The notes under the pieces are model-generated. The model was not told the DNA's origin. It ran no database searches and worked only from the letters and a program-made list of their open reading frames with translations. This document shows, piece by piece, positions 1 through 9,782 of a stretch of DNA of 64,000 nucleotides. How positions within the stretch are numbered: the first letter of the stretch is position 1; the number at the start of each line of letters is the position of its first letter. Both the position numbers and the translations under genes were made by a program. Source of the DNA: Datisca glomerata (taxonomy: Eukaryota > Streptophyta > Magnoliopsida > Cucurbitales > Datiscaceae); contig QANY01007467.1 in assembly GCA_003255025.1 (NCBI GenBank), positions 310,001 through 374,000 on the forward strand. The letters are read 5' to 3'.

Positions 1-276
1 TGTGCAACAGTCTCAATGACATTTCAACCACAAGCAATCATGACAGAGTAATTATGAAAACACGAAGACCGAGATAACAATTATCGAGGGATCTTTATAT
101 TTTGTCTTCTTCTGTAATTATTGTACTAAGTTGTCAAATAATTAGGCAACTATTCATGCTTTTTACTATTCTTAGTCAAAAGTAGACAAAAATAGAAATG
201 TAAAATGTTTTTACTTTCGTAGAATAGAATAGTTCAGGTAAGTGATGGGTTCCCGGTGAACTCCACTTTCCTTAGC

Positions 277-285
277 TATAAATAG
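277..285 (+). promoter_or_regulatory. TATA box (TATAAATAG)
   Basis: TATAAATAG sits about 310 bp upstream of the primer site and about 175 bp upstream of an AATAAA. It is conserved in the second repeat at 8056-8064. This TATA, poly(A), primer-site order is that of a pararetroviral genomic promoter. Confidence 0.65.
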
Positions 286-453
286 GTAGTCTCTCCCATT
301 TGTGAATCAGAACTCGTTTTACAACTCTTACTATTTGAGAGCTAAAACATGTTTTGTGATCAAAGCTTTCTTCTTCTACTCCTCTTTTGTAAATCTTTTC
401 TTCTTTTTTCTTCAACGTAAATTAGTGAGAAGGAGCACTAGTTTATTGTTGCA

Positions 454-459
454 AATAAA
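454..459 (+). terminator. AATAAA poly(A) signal in the terminal repeat
   Basis: AATAAA lies about 170 bp downstream of the TATA box. A transcript starting there would meet the signal at its 5' end and again in the second repeat, giving the terminal redundancy typical of the group. Confidence 0.5.
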
Positions 460-592
460 CTCTGTTTGTGTAAGTTTTTAATCTTACACCCTAATACAGT
501 AACTATTTTTACTATTCATCAATACAATTTTTACTGTTTATCTTCTTGTCTCTTAATACCCCCTCTTAAATACTGTTCAATTTCGCACCTTT

Positions 593-606
593 TGGTATCA
601 GAGCCA
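593..606 (+). other. Primer-binding site for initiator tRNA-Met
   Basis: TGGTATCAGAGCCA is complementary to the 3' end of plant initiator tRNA-Met over all 14 bases. This is the minus-strand primer site of Caulimoviridae and of many plant LTR elements. The second copy at 8373-8386 reads TGGTATCAAAGTCA, with two transitions. Confidence 0.8.
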
Positions 607-613
607 AACCTGG

Positions 614-1044
614 TGGGGATAATTACTGTTCATTAACTGTTCCTACTTGAATAATCTGCTTAATTAAACTGTTCATCGCCTATTATGGCTGGTTATTGAT
701 AATATTGTTTACTTATTTGCTTACATAAATAATTACTTATATATAATCTTACTCTCCGCCCAAGTGGCTGGTTATTCTTACAATTGATTATTTCTCTGTA
801 TTATTTGTTTACCTAATCTGTGAATCTGTTTATCAGAGGCTGACGTATCAACTTCTATTTGGTTAGCTTCAGGGACCTAGGTAAGACCTCTTAGATACGT
901 AAATCCCGACGGTAGGGTGGTTGTAGAGGTGAAATGGAGAAGAGTGAAGCCCAATAAAAGGTTGTAGAAGTCACCACAAGGTTAGTAACAAAAAAATACA
1001 ATATAAAATTCTCGATGATAAGAATAATTTAGTTATTTTGAGCA
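614..1044 (+). other. Leader between primer site and first open frame
   Basis: AT-rich non-coding leader of about 430 bp. It holds two related segments around GGCTGGTTATT (near 688 and 767) and no long frame. Its position matches the untranslated leader that precedes the polyprotein in pararetroviruses. Confidence 0.45.
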
Positions 1045-1965
1045 ATGAGTGGGTTATCTAGAAGTAGTTCTTCTAGTAGCATTAGGTCTATAATATCTTC
1101 GATATCCAACATAGTAGATGATGAATATTTTGAATTTACAGATGATCAAGTAGATCATAAATATTTTGAATACCCATCAGATAATCAGAATGATCATTTC
1201 GAATACCTTTCAGATGATCAAGAAAATCATTCTGAAAACCTTAATCAAGTAAATGATAGGGTATGGAATATACCCAATAAAAATAAGAATTCCAATTCTA
1301 AATTATCCTTTAAGATTCAAATAGAGCAAGAATTAAAAAATTTAAAAATTAAAGGTCTAGAACCTAAAGGAATAAGTTTCCAAAAAACTCAGACAAACCT
1401 TAATAATAAACAATCTAATAAAATTAATTACCAATCTTTTAATTCTAAAGTTAGGGAGTATAACCAATCTAGTACCCCTAAGAGTTCCTTTTCTGGATTA
1501 TCTATTAATAATGATCAAGATTTTAGGATTAAAGAATCAAAACAAAAATTAAAAGATTATAAAAATTTAAATCCAAATATTCTGCAGCAAGAATACAAAC
1601 CAAATTGGGCAAGTCTAAATAAACACAATGATGACCCAGTCAATCTTATTAGACGTAATAGGTTCAAAGATTCGTATAATATGGATCAAAGAAAAACCAT
1701 ACTTGCTGAATGGAAGACATTCATGCAAAAATATAAAGTTAACATATTTTTCCTTGATTATATCAAAGATATTTATGAGAAAACTATTAAAATAATTTCC
1801 AAATTTAAATGGGTCAAGGAAGACTCCAGTGTGGTAACCGTCAGTCATCCACCATCTGAAAAAATCCTAATTAATCATAAAACTTCTCAACCTAATAAAG
1901 TTTCATTAAACATTTCCAACCTCATTATGAGAAAACTCCTGATGAAGAAATACTTAGAAGGTTAA
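1045..1965 (+). pseudogene. N-terminal polyprotein frame of the caulimovirid-like element
   Basis: A 306-codon frame opening with ATG and a serine-rich run, then an acidic Asp/Glu/Tyr-rich stretch and a Lys/Asn-rich middle. A segment around residues 215-250 (AEWKTFMQKY, then hydrophobic and aromatic residues) resembles the N-terminal part of caulimovirid-like plant polyproteins. No movement-protein signature was recognised. Near 1,870-1,915 the coding sense shifts to another frame, which continues as PDEEILRRLKFLRD without a break into the next feature. The stop at 1963-1965 is therefore a frameshift artefact of decay. The function of this region is unknown. Confidence 0.55.
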
Positions 1966-3635
1966 AATTTTTAAGAGACAATGTATCAGAATCAGATAAC
2001 CATAGGTTAGAATCAACCTATGAGCCATCCATAATTCATAATTCTTCAAAATATAAAATTAAACAATCTTGTAGGTCAGAATCCTATAAACCTTCAAATA
2101 GTATTGAGGAACAATCCAAAGATTTAGAAATTAAATCATCTGTCAATGTTAGTGACCACAACAATATCTTTGAATTAGAAATTCATAGGTTAGAACCCAC
2201 CTATGAATATTCCATAATTAATGAATCTTCAAATATTAAAGAAACATTAAAGAATTTAAAAACTAATGAATCATCTTATTCTGGTATGATTGATAATCAA
2301 AATAATTGTTCAGAATTTGAAAACCTTACTAATAATAAACTTCAAGAATTAGATGATAGTAGTTCAAATTTAGAAAATCATAGGCTAGAATTAACCTATG
2401 AATCTTTCACAATTAATGAATCTTCAAACATTAACAAAGTTGAAGAAACATTAAAATGTTTTGAAACTAAAAAATCATCCTATGAGGACATTAACCATAG
2501 AAATTCTTTAATCACTGTTTCTCCTTTCAAGATTTCAAAGGAAGAAGAATCAAATAAATAATTAGTTGAACAACTCAATTACACCAATCAAAGTCTAATT
2601 ACAATAGGTAAGCAATTAGAAAAAATTGAAAACAAAGTTGATGATAAACCTGAATCTAGTGAATCTCTAGAAGAAAGATCGTTAATAAATTTTTCGGATA
2701 AAACCACTCCAAATATGGTTCCCTTCAATAAACAGATTGATAAATTATTTCATGAATTAAAACTAATAAATCAAGATAATATTTTAGATCCAGATAGCCA
2801 TAGGTCAGAGTCCATCTATGATTCGTCTACTATGAGTGAATCTTCAAACATTAATAATATTGAAGAATCTATTAAAAATTTAGAATCATGTAAAATTAAA
2901 TCTGAAAAGATTATTAATAATATACCTCATGAATTAAAGGTAATTAATCAACACAAAAATTTAGATTTAGAAAATCATAGGTCAGAATCCACCTATGAAT
3001 CATCCACGATAAGTGAATCTTCAAACATTCATAATATTGAAGAATCACATAGAAATTTAGAAATTAATAAATTAGAAAGGAAATGGCCTAAAAAGCCTAT
3101 TCCTCTTGATATTCAAATTTCTAAAAATTCTTTAGTTAACCAATTTTCTGTTTCTACAGATAAATTACACGAATGGAATATTGATGGACTTTCTGAGCAG
3201 GAAGTTCTCAATAAATTTCAACACATGACAATGATAGCTAACAACTACATTACCACACACAATTTACTTCACAATGAGGTAATATATCTTTTAGTCACAG
3301 GATTCACAGGAATGCTACGTTCATGGTTGGAAAATTATCTCACAAAAGAATCCAAAAAGCACATCCTTTTAGCAATAAAGATTAATGCTGAAGGAACACT
3401 AAATATTGAAGAAAATCTGAAAACAATACCTAGTGCCACCAATACACTTCTCTACACGATAGTTAAATACTTCATTGGAATGTCGAGTAATATTACTTCA
3501 CATATCCATAATCAATATACCAAACTTTGGTGTCCAACTCAAAGTAAAATCCATTGGTATAAAAATATATTTTTGTCCAAAATAATGACAATGGATGATA
3601 ACAATCAACTCTCTTTGAAAGAGAAAAATTATTAA
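1966..3635 (+). pseudogene. Coat-protein-like polyprotein segment with repeated linker
   Basis: One frame stays open across this span except for a single TAA at 2559-2561. The first two thirds is a Ser/Asn/Glu-rich linker with five related repeats. A short coiled-coil-like stretch follows the TAA (LVEQLNYTNQSL, then IGKQLEKIENKV). From about 3,080 to 3,600 the translation has the hallmark order of the coat-protein core of Petuvirus/Florendovirus-like polyproteins: KKPIPLDIQ, FSVSTD, EWNIDGLSEQ, TMIANNY, LLVTGFTGML, SWLENYLT, then a C-terminal WYKNIFLSK. The frame ends at 3633-3635. Recognition is from motif memory, not alignment. Confidence 0.65.
1990..3055 (+). repeat. Five diverged coding repeats in the polyprotein linker
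   Basis: A module encoding approximately NHR(L/S)ESTYESS(T/I)I-ESSNIN recurs at about 1996, 2181, 2375, 2795 and 2972. The last four are often followed by a Glu/Lys/Asn-rich tail. The spacing is uneven (about 180-420 bp). DNA similarity is highest over CATAGGTCAGAATCCACC. All five copies are in the same reading frame. Confidence 0.7.
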
Positions 3636-3811
3636 TAAATTACTCATTTTATACACACACAAAATAAGAAAAATGTTTAGTAATAACCTAGGAAACATAG
3701 ACTATGATAGTCTTACCTATGGTACGACTATTACTACAATACAAAAGGAAAATTTTGAAATATGCACTAATATGAAAAATAAAGCTATAGAATATAAATT
3801 AGGCAATTCTT

Positions 3812-4306
3812 GTGAGCAATATGGTTTCCCCTATTAAGAAAAGTTCACATTCAAACCCTAGAAAGCCTCACAAGCCTGATAGAAGAAAGTACCATAAGAA
3901 TAAGCATAAGAGTTTTAACCAACACTTTTCAAAGAATAAAAATTTTGACAAACGTTTCTCCAATAATAGAATTTATTCTAGAAGAAAACACAATAAATAT
4001 TCTTTTGATAAAAATAAACTTAAGTATTCTAAATATGGCCAAAATGGTCATTCCTCTAAAACTTGTCAAGTTAAAGACAGAAACAATCAATTAAAAATCT
4101 ATAATAAAGAAAAACAAGAATTGTTAAGAATCACAGAGTTCATAGAAACCTATGAAAGTGATAGTGATAATTTAGAAGAATTTGAATACTCCGAGTCCTC
4201 AAAATATAGCTATTATGACAATGATTCTCCTAACATCTCTATGGGGTGTAAGGATAGTTGTAAAAATTTAATAAAGAATAAGAAGAAAATCTCTTGTTGG
4301 ATTTAA
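3812..4306 (+). pseudogene. Basic nucleocapsid-like segment with broken zinc knuckle
   Basis: A 164-codon frame, extremely rich in Lys, Arg, His and Asn over its first 80 residues, followed by an acidic Ser/Glu/Tyr-rich tail. At about residue 70 it reads YSKYGQNGHSSKTC, which aligns with a CCHC zinc knuckle whose first two cysteines are tyrosines. Both can be explained by TGT to TAT. In related elements this RNA-binding motif sits between coat and protease, as here. It lies in a different frame from its neighbours, so at least one indel separates it from each. Confidence 0.6.
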
Positions 4307-4499
4307 ATAGCAAAATTAAAAATCCAGAATTCCTAGAAAGACTTAGGAGAGTAATTTTAAAAGAAAATACTAAGTCTAAAGTCTTTCACAAACCCTTAAA
4401 AATTCAATATGGGTAAAGGAAAGAAAGAAAAAGTTATCCTACATAAACTTCAGAAAGAAATTAAAAATATTAAAATTAAATCTTTTAATAAAGAGTTTA

Positions 4500-5957
4500 A
4501 TTAAAATTCATTAATCTTGTAAACTAGGAGAACCTAGTAGATTCTCAATTTCAATTAATAAGGTTGAAGAACCTATTATCAACAATCAAAATAATGATAA
4601 TTTTATCCAAACACTTAATTATATCAAAATCAAGAAATGGTATATAATGGTCAGAATAATATTTCAAGATTCTGATTTCACAACAATGACTCTTGTTGAT
4701 TCAGGAGTAGATTTGAATTGTATGCAGAAAGGACTAGCTCCTCCCAAGTACTTGAAGAATACAAAATAATCTTTGTCTTCTGCCAATGGTACACATATAT
4801 ATATCAAATATGAAATACCCAAAGTTCATAATTATCAAGACAATGTGTGTTTTAAAACATCGTTCGTCTTAGTAAAAAATATGATTGATAAAACAATTTT
4901 AGGTTTACCATTTATTTTTTTGTTGTGTCCTTTTACAATAGAGTATGATGGGATAATTACTTATCCTATGGATGAACCTATTAAATTAAAATTTGTTTCT
5001 TTTTCTGCTTTTAAATCCAAAAGGATTGAGGAACATCTTCAAGATACTGTTCTTCAAGAACGAATCCTTAAACAAAGAATTCTTTGTTTAGTAATCAATT
5101 ACAAGCCCCTTAAAAATGTTTTGGAATGGATAAAATATCCAATAAACAAAAGGGACTTAATCAACAGATTTAGAGAAGCTGTTGCATTCTCTAAGTTTGA
5201 CATAAAATCTGAATTTTGGAAAATTCAGATAAATAAGATTGATAAATACAAAATTATATTTGTTCATTATAAATGGAAAATAATACTATTTGATCTTAAA
5301 TTTGTTCCAAGTAAATTTCAGAATATAATGATAGAATTCTTTAATCAATTCTTAATTGATTGCATTCTTAGTAAACAATACTGGTTGAATTTCTTGATTG
5401 TTTACATTAATAACATTTCCTTTAAATATGACAAACAACACTGGAAATACTTTGAATTATTTGCCAAGATAATAAAACAAAACATTTTAGTTATCTTTGC
5501 AAAAAGAATCAAAATATTTCAATCAAAAAATAGATTTCTAGAATTTGAAATTTATCTCATACAATTTGCGTTATTAAATCAAAAATTTATTTTAATTAAT
5601 TATGAGTCTGTAAAATATGTTTCGAGATTCCTCCCAAACAAATTTTTGCCAGGTAACAATCTATTTATAGCAATTTTGATTTCAATATTTAATTTATACA
5701 ATGTATTAATAATCAAATTCATGACCCCCTTACTTGTAATCTTTTGCAGGAAATCATACCAAGATTCTGCAATAGAGCAATTTGAGAAACCTGGCCTACT
5801 AGAATATGGGAAGGTAAAGGTGAGAATATTTAATCAAAATTATTTTAAGATCAAGAAGCTCAATGACAAGACAATAGCTTTTTGTCCAAAACTTCCATCC
5901 ATTAATTATGGTCATAATGGATTTGAATATCCAAAAAATGACTGGATTGATGAATAG
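4500..5957 (+). pseudogene. Aspartic protease and reverse transcriptase remnant
   Basis: The protease active-site motif is visible as LVDSGVDLNCM near 4690-4725, with Asp-Ser-Gly encoded at 4698-4706. A TAA at 4767-4769 splits it from the rest. From about 5,090 the reverse transcriptase reads VINYKPL, FSKFDIKSEFWKIQI, then the palm motif at 5403-5414 as YINN instead of YIDD. Both catalytic aspartates are changed to asparagine by G-to-A. The usual GFW core is EFW. After about 5,560 I cannot align the translation to an RNase H. The enzyme would be inactive. Confidence 0.7.
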
Positions 5958-6093
5958 GATGAAATTTTAGATCATGTTGGGTTGAAGTTTGACTTCAATA
6001 CAACATTAATTCAATGGTATAAGAAAAGTATGAAAATAGGTTTTTTGCAAAAATAATGAAATCTGTTATAATGAAATTTTAACTAAAAATCTA

Positions 6094-7437
6094 TTGAGAC
6101 AAGTAAATTCTGAAATTGAATTTTCAAATAAGACAATAAAAGATTTTTTGGTACTAAAAGGAACTTTCTTCATCATGCCTAATGAATTTCAAAACTGTCA
6201 TAAGCATGCTGTGAAATTCTTGATAAAAGGAATCAATATCACTTTCTCAAAATATGTGATAAATGTTTCAAAAATAGAAGAGTCTTCGACTCAACAATTG
6301 GCCCTTAAGACCCAAATGAAAGAGGAGTCTTCTACTCCTAACCAAGCCCAATAAAAAATGCTTGGATCCAAAAGACTCAATCACCAATCAACCAACCATT
6401 TTGACACATTCTCAATATCCTTCGATGCCCAATTAATTTCAAAATACAAGAATTCATTATTTGATTTCCAAAAAATGGCCAGTAAAAATCTCTTTCATAT
6501 TGAGCCTCTATTTGCTCATTTGAAAGATCCTAGCCAAATTGCCAAAACCCATTTCATTCCTAAATTCCACTATGTCCCTAGACTTGATAACAAAACCCTT
6601 AGTTTCTACAGAGACATCCTCTTAGAAACAGAATCCATAAAAATTAGCCCAATCAAATATCCTGAAGAAAGAATCATTTACTATTTTTTCTTTATCCTCA
6701 TAATCATAACTATGGAGGATTGAAGAATCCATCCGTCAAATTTAAAAACAATTTTAAACAAAAAACAATATAATTATTTTGACTATATTGATGCATGGCA
6801 CAATATTTTCTTGCATCAGAATAGTGATTTCTCTCATTTTTTATTTTTAAATTTTGACAATAATTGCAAAATTGATCTCCCAAGATGGTTCTTAAAATTG
6901 TGGTTCATTCATGGTCTTGCCTTAGAACGTTTTCCAATTGAGTTACAACAATGGTTCAAAATATTCTTAAAGGTTTACAAGCCCTCACCAATTGAGGTTT
7001 TATTTTCCCAAATACTTTGTTTTTCAATAAAATATAAAATACCTTGGATTTTGAAATGGCAATACTCGATTGAGAAAGGAATTTTCACCAGAGAGAATTA
7101 TGTTAAATTGTAGGATAAGTTGAATACCCAAAAAATTATTGCATCCATCAATTATAAATTTGTAAGTATCCATCCCAATATGAGACTTGAAAATCCTTTC
7201 ATCCAAGCTCCATTAAAAATTAATGAGCCCATTGACCTAGCTCCACAAATAAAAATATCTAATCTAAATTCTTTCAAACCCAAATCAAAGTCCAAATTCA
7301 AACCCTTTCCAAAGGATAAGTCAAGGGAAACAACTCCAAACTCTAAATTAAAGAAAAAAGTACTCCGAGAAATACTTCTCCTTTTGGAGAAAAATACTGG
7401 ATCTGACTCTGAATCACCTTCAGAATCAAGTTCCTAA
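6094..7437 (+). pseudogene. C-terminal frame of the caulimovirid-like element
   Basis: One reading frame holds four open blocks (to 6354, 6723, 7113 and 7437) separated by in-frame stops. The second block has FHYVPRLDNKTLSFYRDIL. The third has DLPRWFLKLWFIHG and IPWILKWQYSIEKG, a Trp-rich pattern found in the C-terminal part of caulimovirid-like plant polyproteins. The last block is Ser/Lys/Pro-rich and ends in an acidic Ser/Glu tail. Its role is not known. It may be the equivalent of an accessory second ORF. Confidence 0.5.
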
Positions 7438-7778
7438 ACAAAAGGAATCCAGGAAAGCCACTCTTCAGCAATTGAAGGACCCATCCAATAATGATGATCT
7501 CAGTAATAATTCAGATGAAATAAATAGAGAATTTATCTTTGACAGACTACCAATGTTTGAATAAAGATATATGATGAATCATGATGGCACATTGATCCAA
7601 TACAACGGTCATGATGATCTCCAAGAAAAAACAATAATCAATAATCATAAACACAAGAGTCCAAAACAACAATTGTCAAGGACCAAAGTATACAGTATCA
7701 ATGACTTTCAAAAACAGCAACAATGACTTCCAAGGATGAAGGCACAAAAACCGAGATAGAAATTATCAAGGGATCCAA
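7438..7778 (+). other. Non-coding 3' part of the caulimovirid-like element
   Basis: About 340 bp without a convincing frame. A segment near 7750-7774 (ACCGAGATAGAAATTATCAA, then GGGATC) is repeated at about 7847-7872 inside the right repeat, a direct duplication about 97 bp apart. No clear polypurine tract abuts base 7779, which weakens the plain LTR interpretation. Confidence 0.4.
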
Positions 7779-8392
7779 TGTGCAACAGTCTCAATGACAT
7801 TTCAACCACAAGCAATCATGACAGAGTAATTATGAAGACACGAAGACCGAGATAACAATTATCGAGGGATCTTTACATTTTTGTCTTCTTCTGTAATTAT
7901 TGTACTAAGTTGTCAAATAATTAGATAACTATTCATGCTTTTTACTATTCTTAGTCAAAAGAAGACAAAAGTAGAAATGTAAAATGTTTTTACTTTTATA
8001 GAATATAATAGTTCAGGTAAGTGATGGGTTCCCGGTGAACTCCACTTTCCTTAGCTATAAATAGGTAGTCTATCCCATTTGTGAAGCAGAACTCGTTTTA
8101 CAACTCTTACTATTTGAGAGCTAAAACATGTTTTGTGAAACAAAGCTTTCTTCTTCTACTCCTCTTTTGTAAATCTTTTCTTCTTTTTATTCAACATAAA
8201 TTAGTGAGCGGGAGCACTATTTTATTGTTGCAAATAAACTCTGTTTATGTAAGTTTTTAATCTTACACCCTAATACAGTAACTGTTTTTACTACTCATTA
8301 ATACTATTTTTACTGTTTATCTTCTTGCCTCTTAATACCCCCTCTTAAATATTGTTCAATTCCGCGCCTTTTGGTATCAAAGTCAAACCTGG
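7779..8392 (+). repeat. Right terminal repeat of the caulimovirid-like element
   Basis: Second copy of 1-613. It keeps the TATA box (8056-8064) and an AAATAAA, and extends through a primer site with two substitutions (8373-8386). The match ends at 8392, immediately before the only ambiguous base seen in this region. Confidence 0.8.
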
Positions 8393-8393
8393 N
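8393..8393. other. Ambiguous base N at the element boundary
   Basis: A single n interrupts the sequence exactly where similarity between the two terminal repeats stops. In the left copy the sequence continues TGGGGATAA. Here it continues TCCTCTTGC, which is unrelated. This could be a polymorphic or uncertain base, or a join made during assembly. Confidence 0.9.
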
Positions 8394-8800
8394 TCCTCTT
8401 GCAAACAGAATAAAAATGTAGAAGTGATTGATTTTGTTCCCACAAAAAGAAAGAAAGAAAAGCAGCAAGAAGATAGAAGAAATGCATGAATCTGTAACTC
8501 AAGAAAAGCTTTGAGAGAGAGGGTTCTTACCTGGGTTTATCGAACCTGAGTCTGAGAGAGATTGAGTATGTACTTCTGTAATTTCAATTGCTTTTGTTTT
8601 GCTTTGTAATTTTGTTGGACTCTAAATCTAGTAGAATTGTCATCTCTGGTGACTCGATGTAGATTCCTTTTGAAACTGAACCTGTATAATTTTCGGTGTT
8701 GATTTCTCTCTATTTTTCACTTCTCTTTTGTTCTACTCGTTAAACTGCACAGTTTAACCCCACATTATTAGCCATCATTTCACAACAGTAAGCAAAAGTA
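8394..8800. other. No gene seen
   Basis: AT-rich sequence with short purine runs. A possible minus-strand splice donor (CCCAG/GTAAGAA near 8530) has no coding frame beside it. I see no supported feature. Confidence 0.4.
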
Positions 8801-8807
8801 AGATCGG

Positions 8808-8995
8808 ACCTACAAAATTTTCAAAAAGATTGGAACAAATGCCTATGAAGTTGACTTGCCAAAGCACTTGGATGTAGACTCTATATTTAACGTTGGAAAG
8901 AAATGGAGGTTATAGACAACATTAAACTTGAGGCGAGTTCTTTTCAAGAAGTACAAAACGATGCAACAATTAATATAACACGACAAATAATTTGA
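8808..8995 (+). pseudogene. Ty3/gypsy polyprotein C-terminal fragment
   Basis: Translation gives YKIFKKIGTNAYEVDLP followed by DSIFNV, the end-of-integrase pattern of plant Ty3/gypsy polyproteins. A shifted frame then gives SSFQEVQND, matching the usual C-terminal tail. Only this tail is present and it is frameshifted. Downstream, up to about 9,300, there is a TATAAAAG-containing segment that may be the start of its 3' LTR. Confidence 0.55.
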
Positions 8996-9368
8996 CTTAA
9001 AGAGTCATTAGAAGTGATATTTTTTTATGCATAAGTAGTAATTATGGTCTAGAATAATCTGAAGAATAATGAATGATTCTAGGAAATATAAGTAAGTATT
9101 ATGGGGTAGTTTGAAGATCCTTTGAATGTACTACTATAAAAGAAACATAATCCCACCTATTGTAATCAAAATTTTTAGCAGATATTTATCAGAGCTTCAG
9201 AAATCTCCAGTGCTCTAGCAACTAAAGGCTTTTCCCAGATTTCTCCCCAAAGAAATCTAGGCTTCAACAGTGCTCGGAGTACAACACTCCCTGTTTTCTA
9301 ATAGATAGTGGATTGTACCACACTCACTTTACATCTGTGTCCTTCCCAAAATGGTGCCTTTGTAATTA

Positions 9369-9782
9369 TGTGATAATTGTAGATGCAATTAATCTGATAC
9401 TGAAGGTCACCACACGTCACTTGGTGTCCAAGGAACATGAGAATAAGAATATCAAAGACACTATGAAAATATCCACTTGACACTAGTTTGTACCTAGCTA
9501 ATTAGACTTTTCCGGTCAAGTCAGTATTTTGATAGAGTGACAGTTAGAAGGCCATAAAATGAATACATTTTCAATCACCATGCATTTATAGAGAGAAGTA
9601 GACAGAGTCCTGATGGATCTAAAATAGAATAATGAATAGAATATGATGTATGTGCTAGGTTATGGATTCTTCCTTGGTATTTCATAATGGATAGTTTCAT
9701 GATATGTTCTTGGATTAGGCCTGAGACTAAGTTAATGGGTTTCTCATGTTTGAGCTCATAGGCCCAAATGATTTTGAGCCCC
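9369..9782 (+). repeat. Left LTR-like direct repeat of LARD-like element
   Basis: Shares ordered blocks with 12604-12927, including TTTATAGAGAG and the final GATTTTGAGCCC. It is longer than its partner through insertions. The true outer boundary is uncertain. Confidence 0.45.

Larger units (their letters stand above)
1..613 (+). repeat. Left terminal repeat of the caulimovirid-like element
   Basis: This copy matches 7779-8392 with scattered substitutions. The match runs through the TATA box, the poly(A) signal and past the primer site to the bases AAACCTGG, where it stops abruptly in the right copy. Because the shared sequence includes the primer site, it is not a simple LTR, in which the primer site lies outside the repeat. 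A circular genome present as slightly more than one unit explains it better. The window begins exactly at the first repeated base, which may reflect an assembly break at the repeat. Confidence 0.8.
1..8392 (+). mobile_element. Decayed caulimovirid-like (pararetrovirus-type) element with terminal repeats
   Basis: Positions 1-613 recur at 7779-8392, so the repeat unit is 7,778 bp, within the size range of Caulimoviridae genomes. Between the repeats, in order, lie a serine-rich N-terminal frame, a coat-protein-like domain, a basic region with a broken zinc knuckle, an aspartic protease motif, a reverse transcriptase and a C-terminal frame typical of caulimovirid-like plant polyproteins. All are interrupted by stops or frameshifts. 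The repeat carries a TATA box, a poly(A) signal and an initiator-tRNA-Met primer site, as expected of a terminally redundant pararetroviral transcript. I saw no 30K-type movement protein, no RNase H and no integrase, which argues against an ordinary LTR retrotransposon. An LTR-bearing relative remains possible because nothing to the left of base 1 is visible. Confidence 0.75.
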
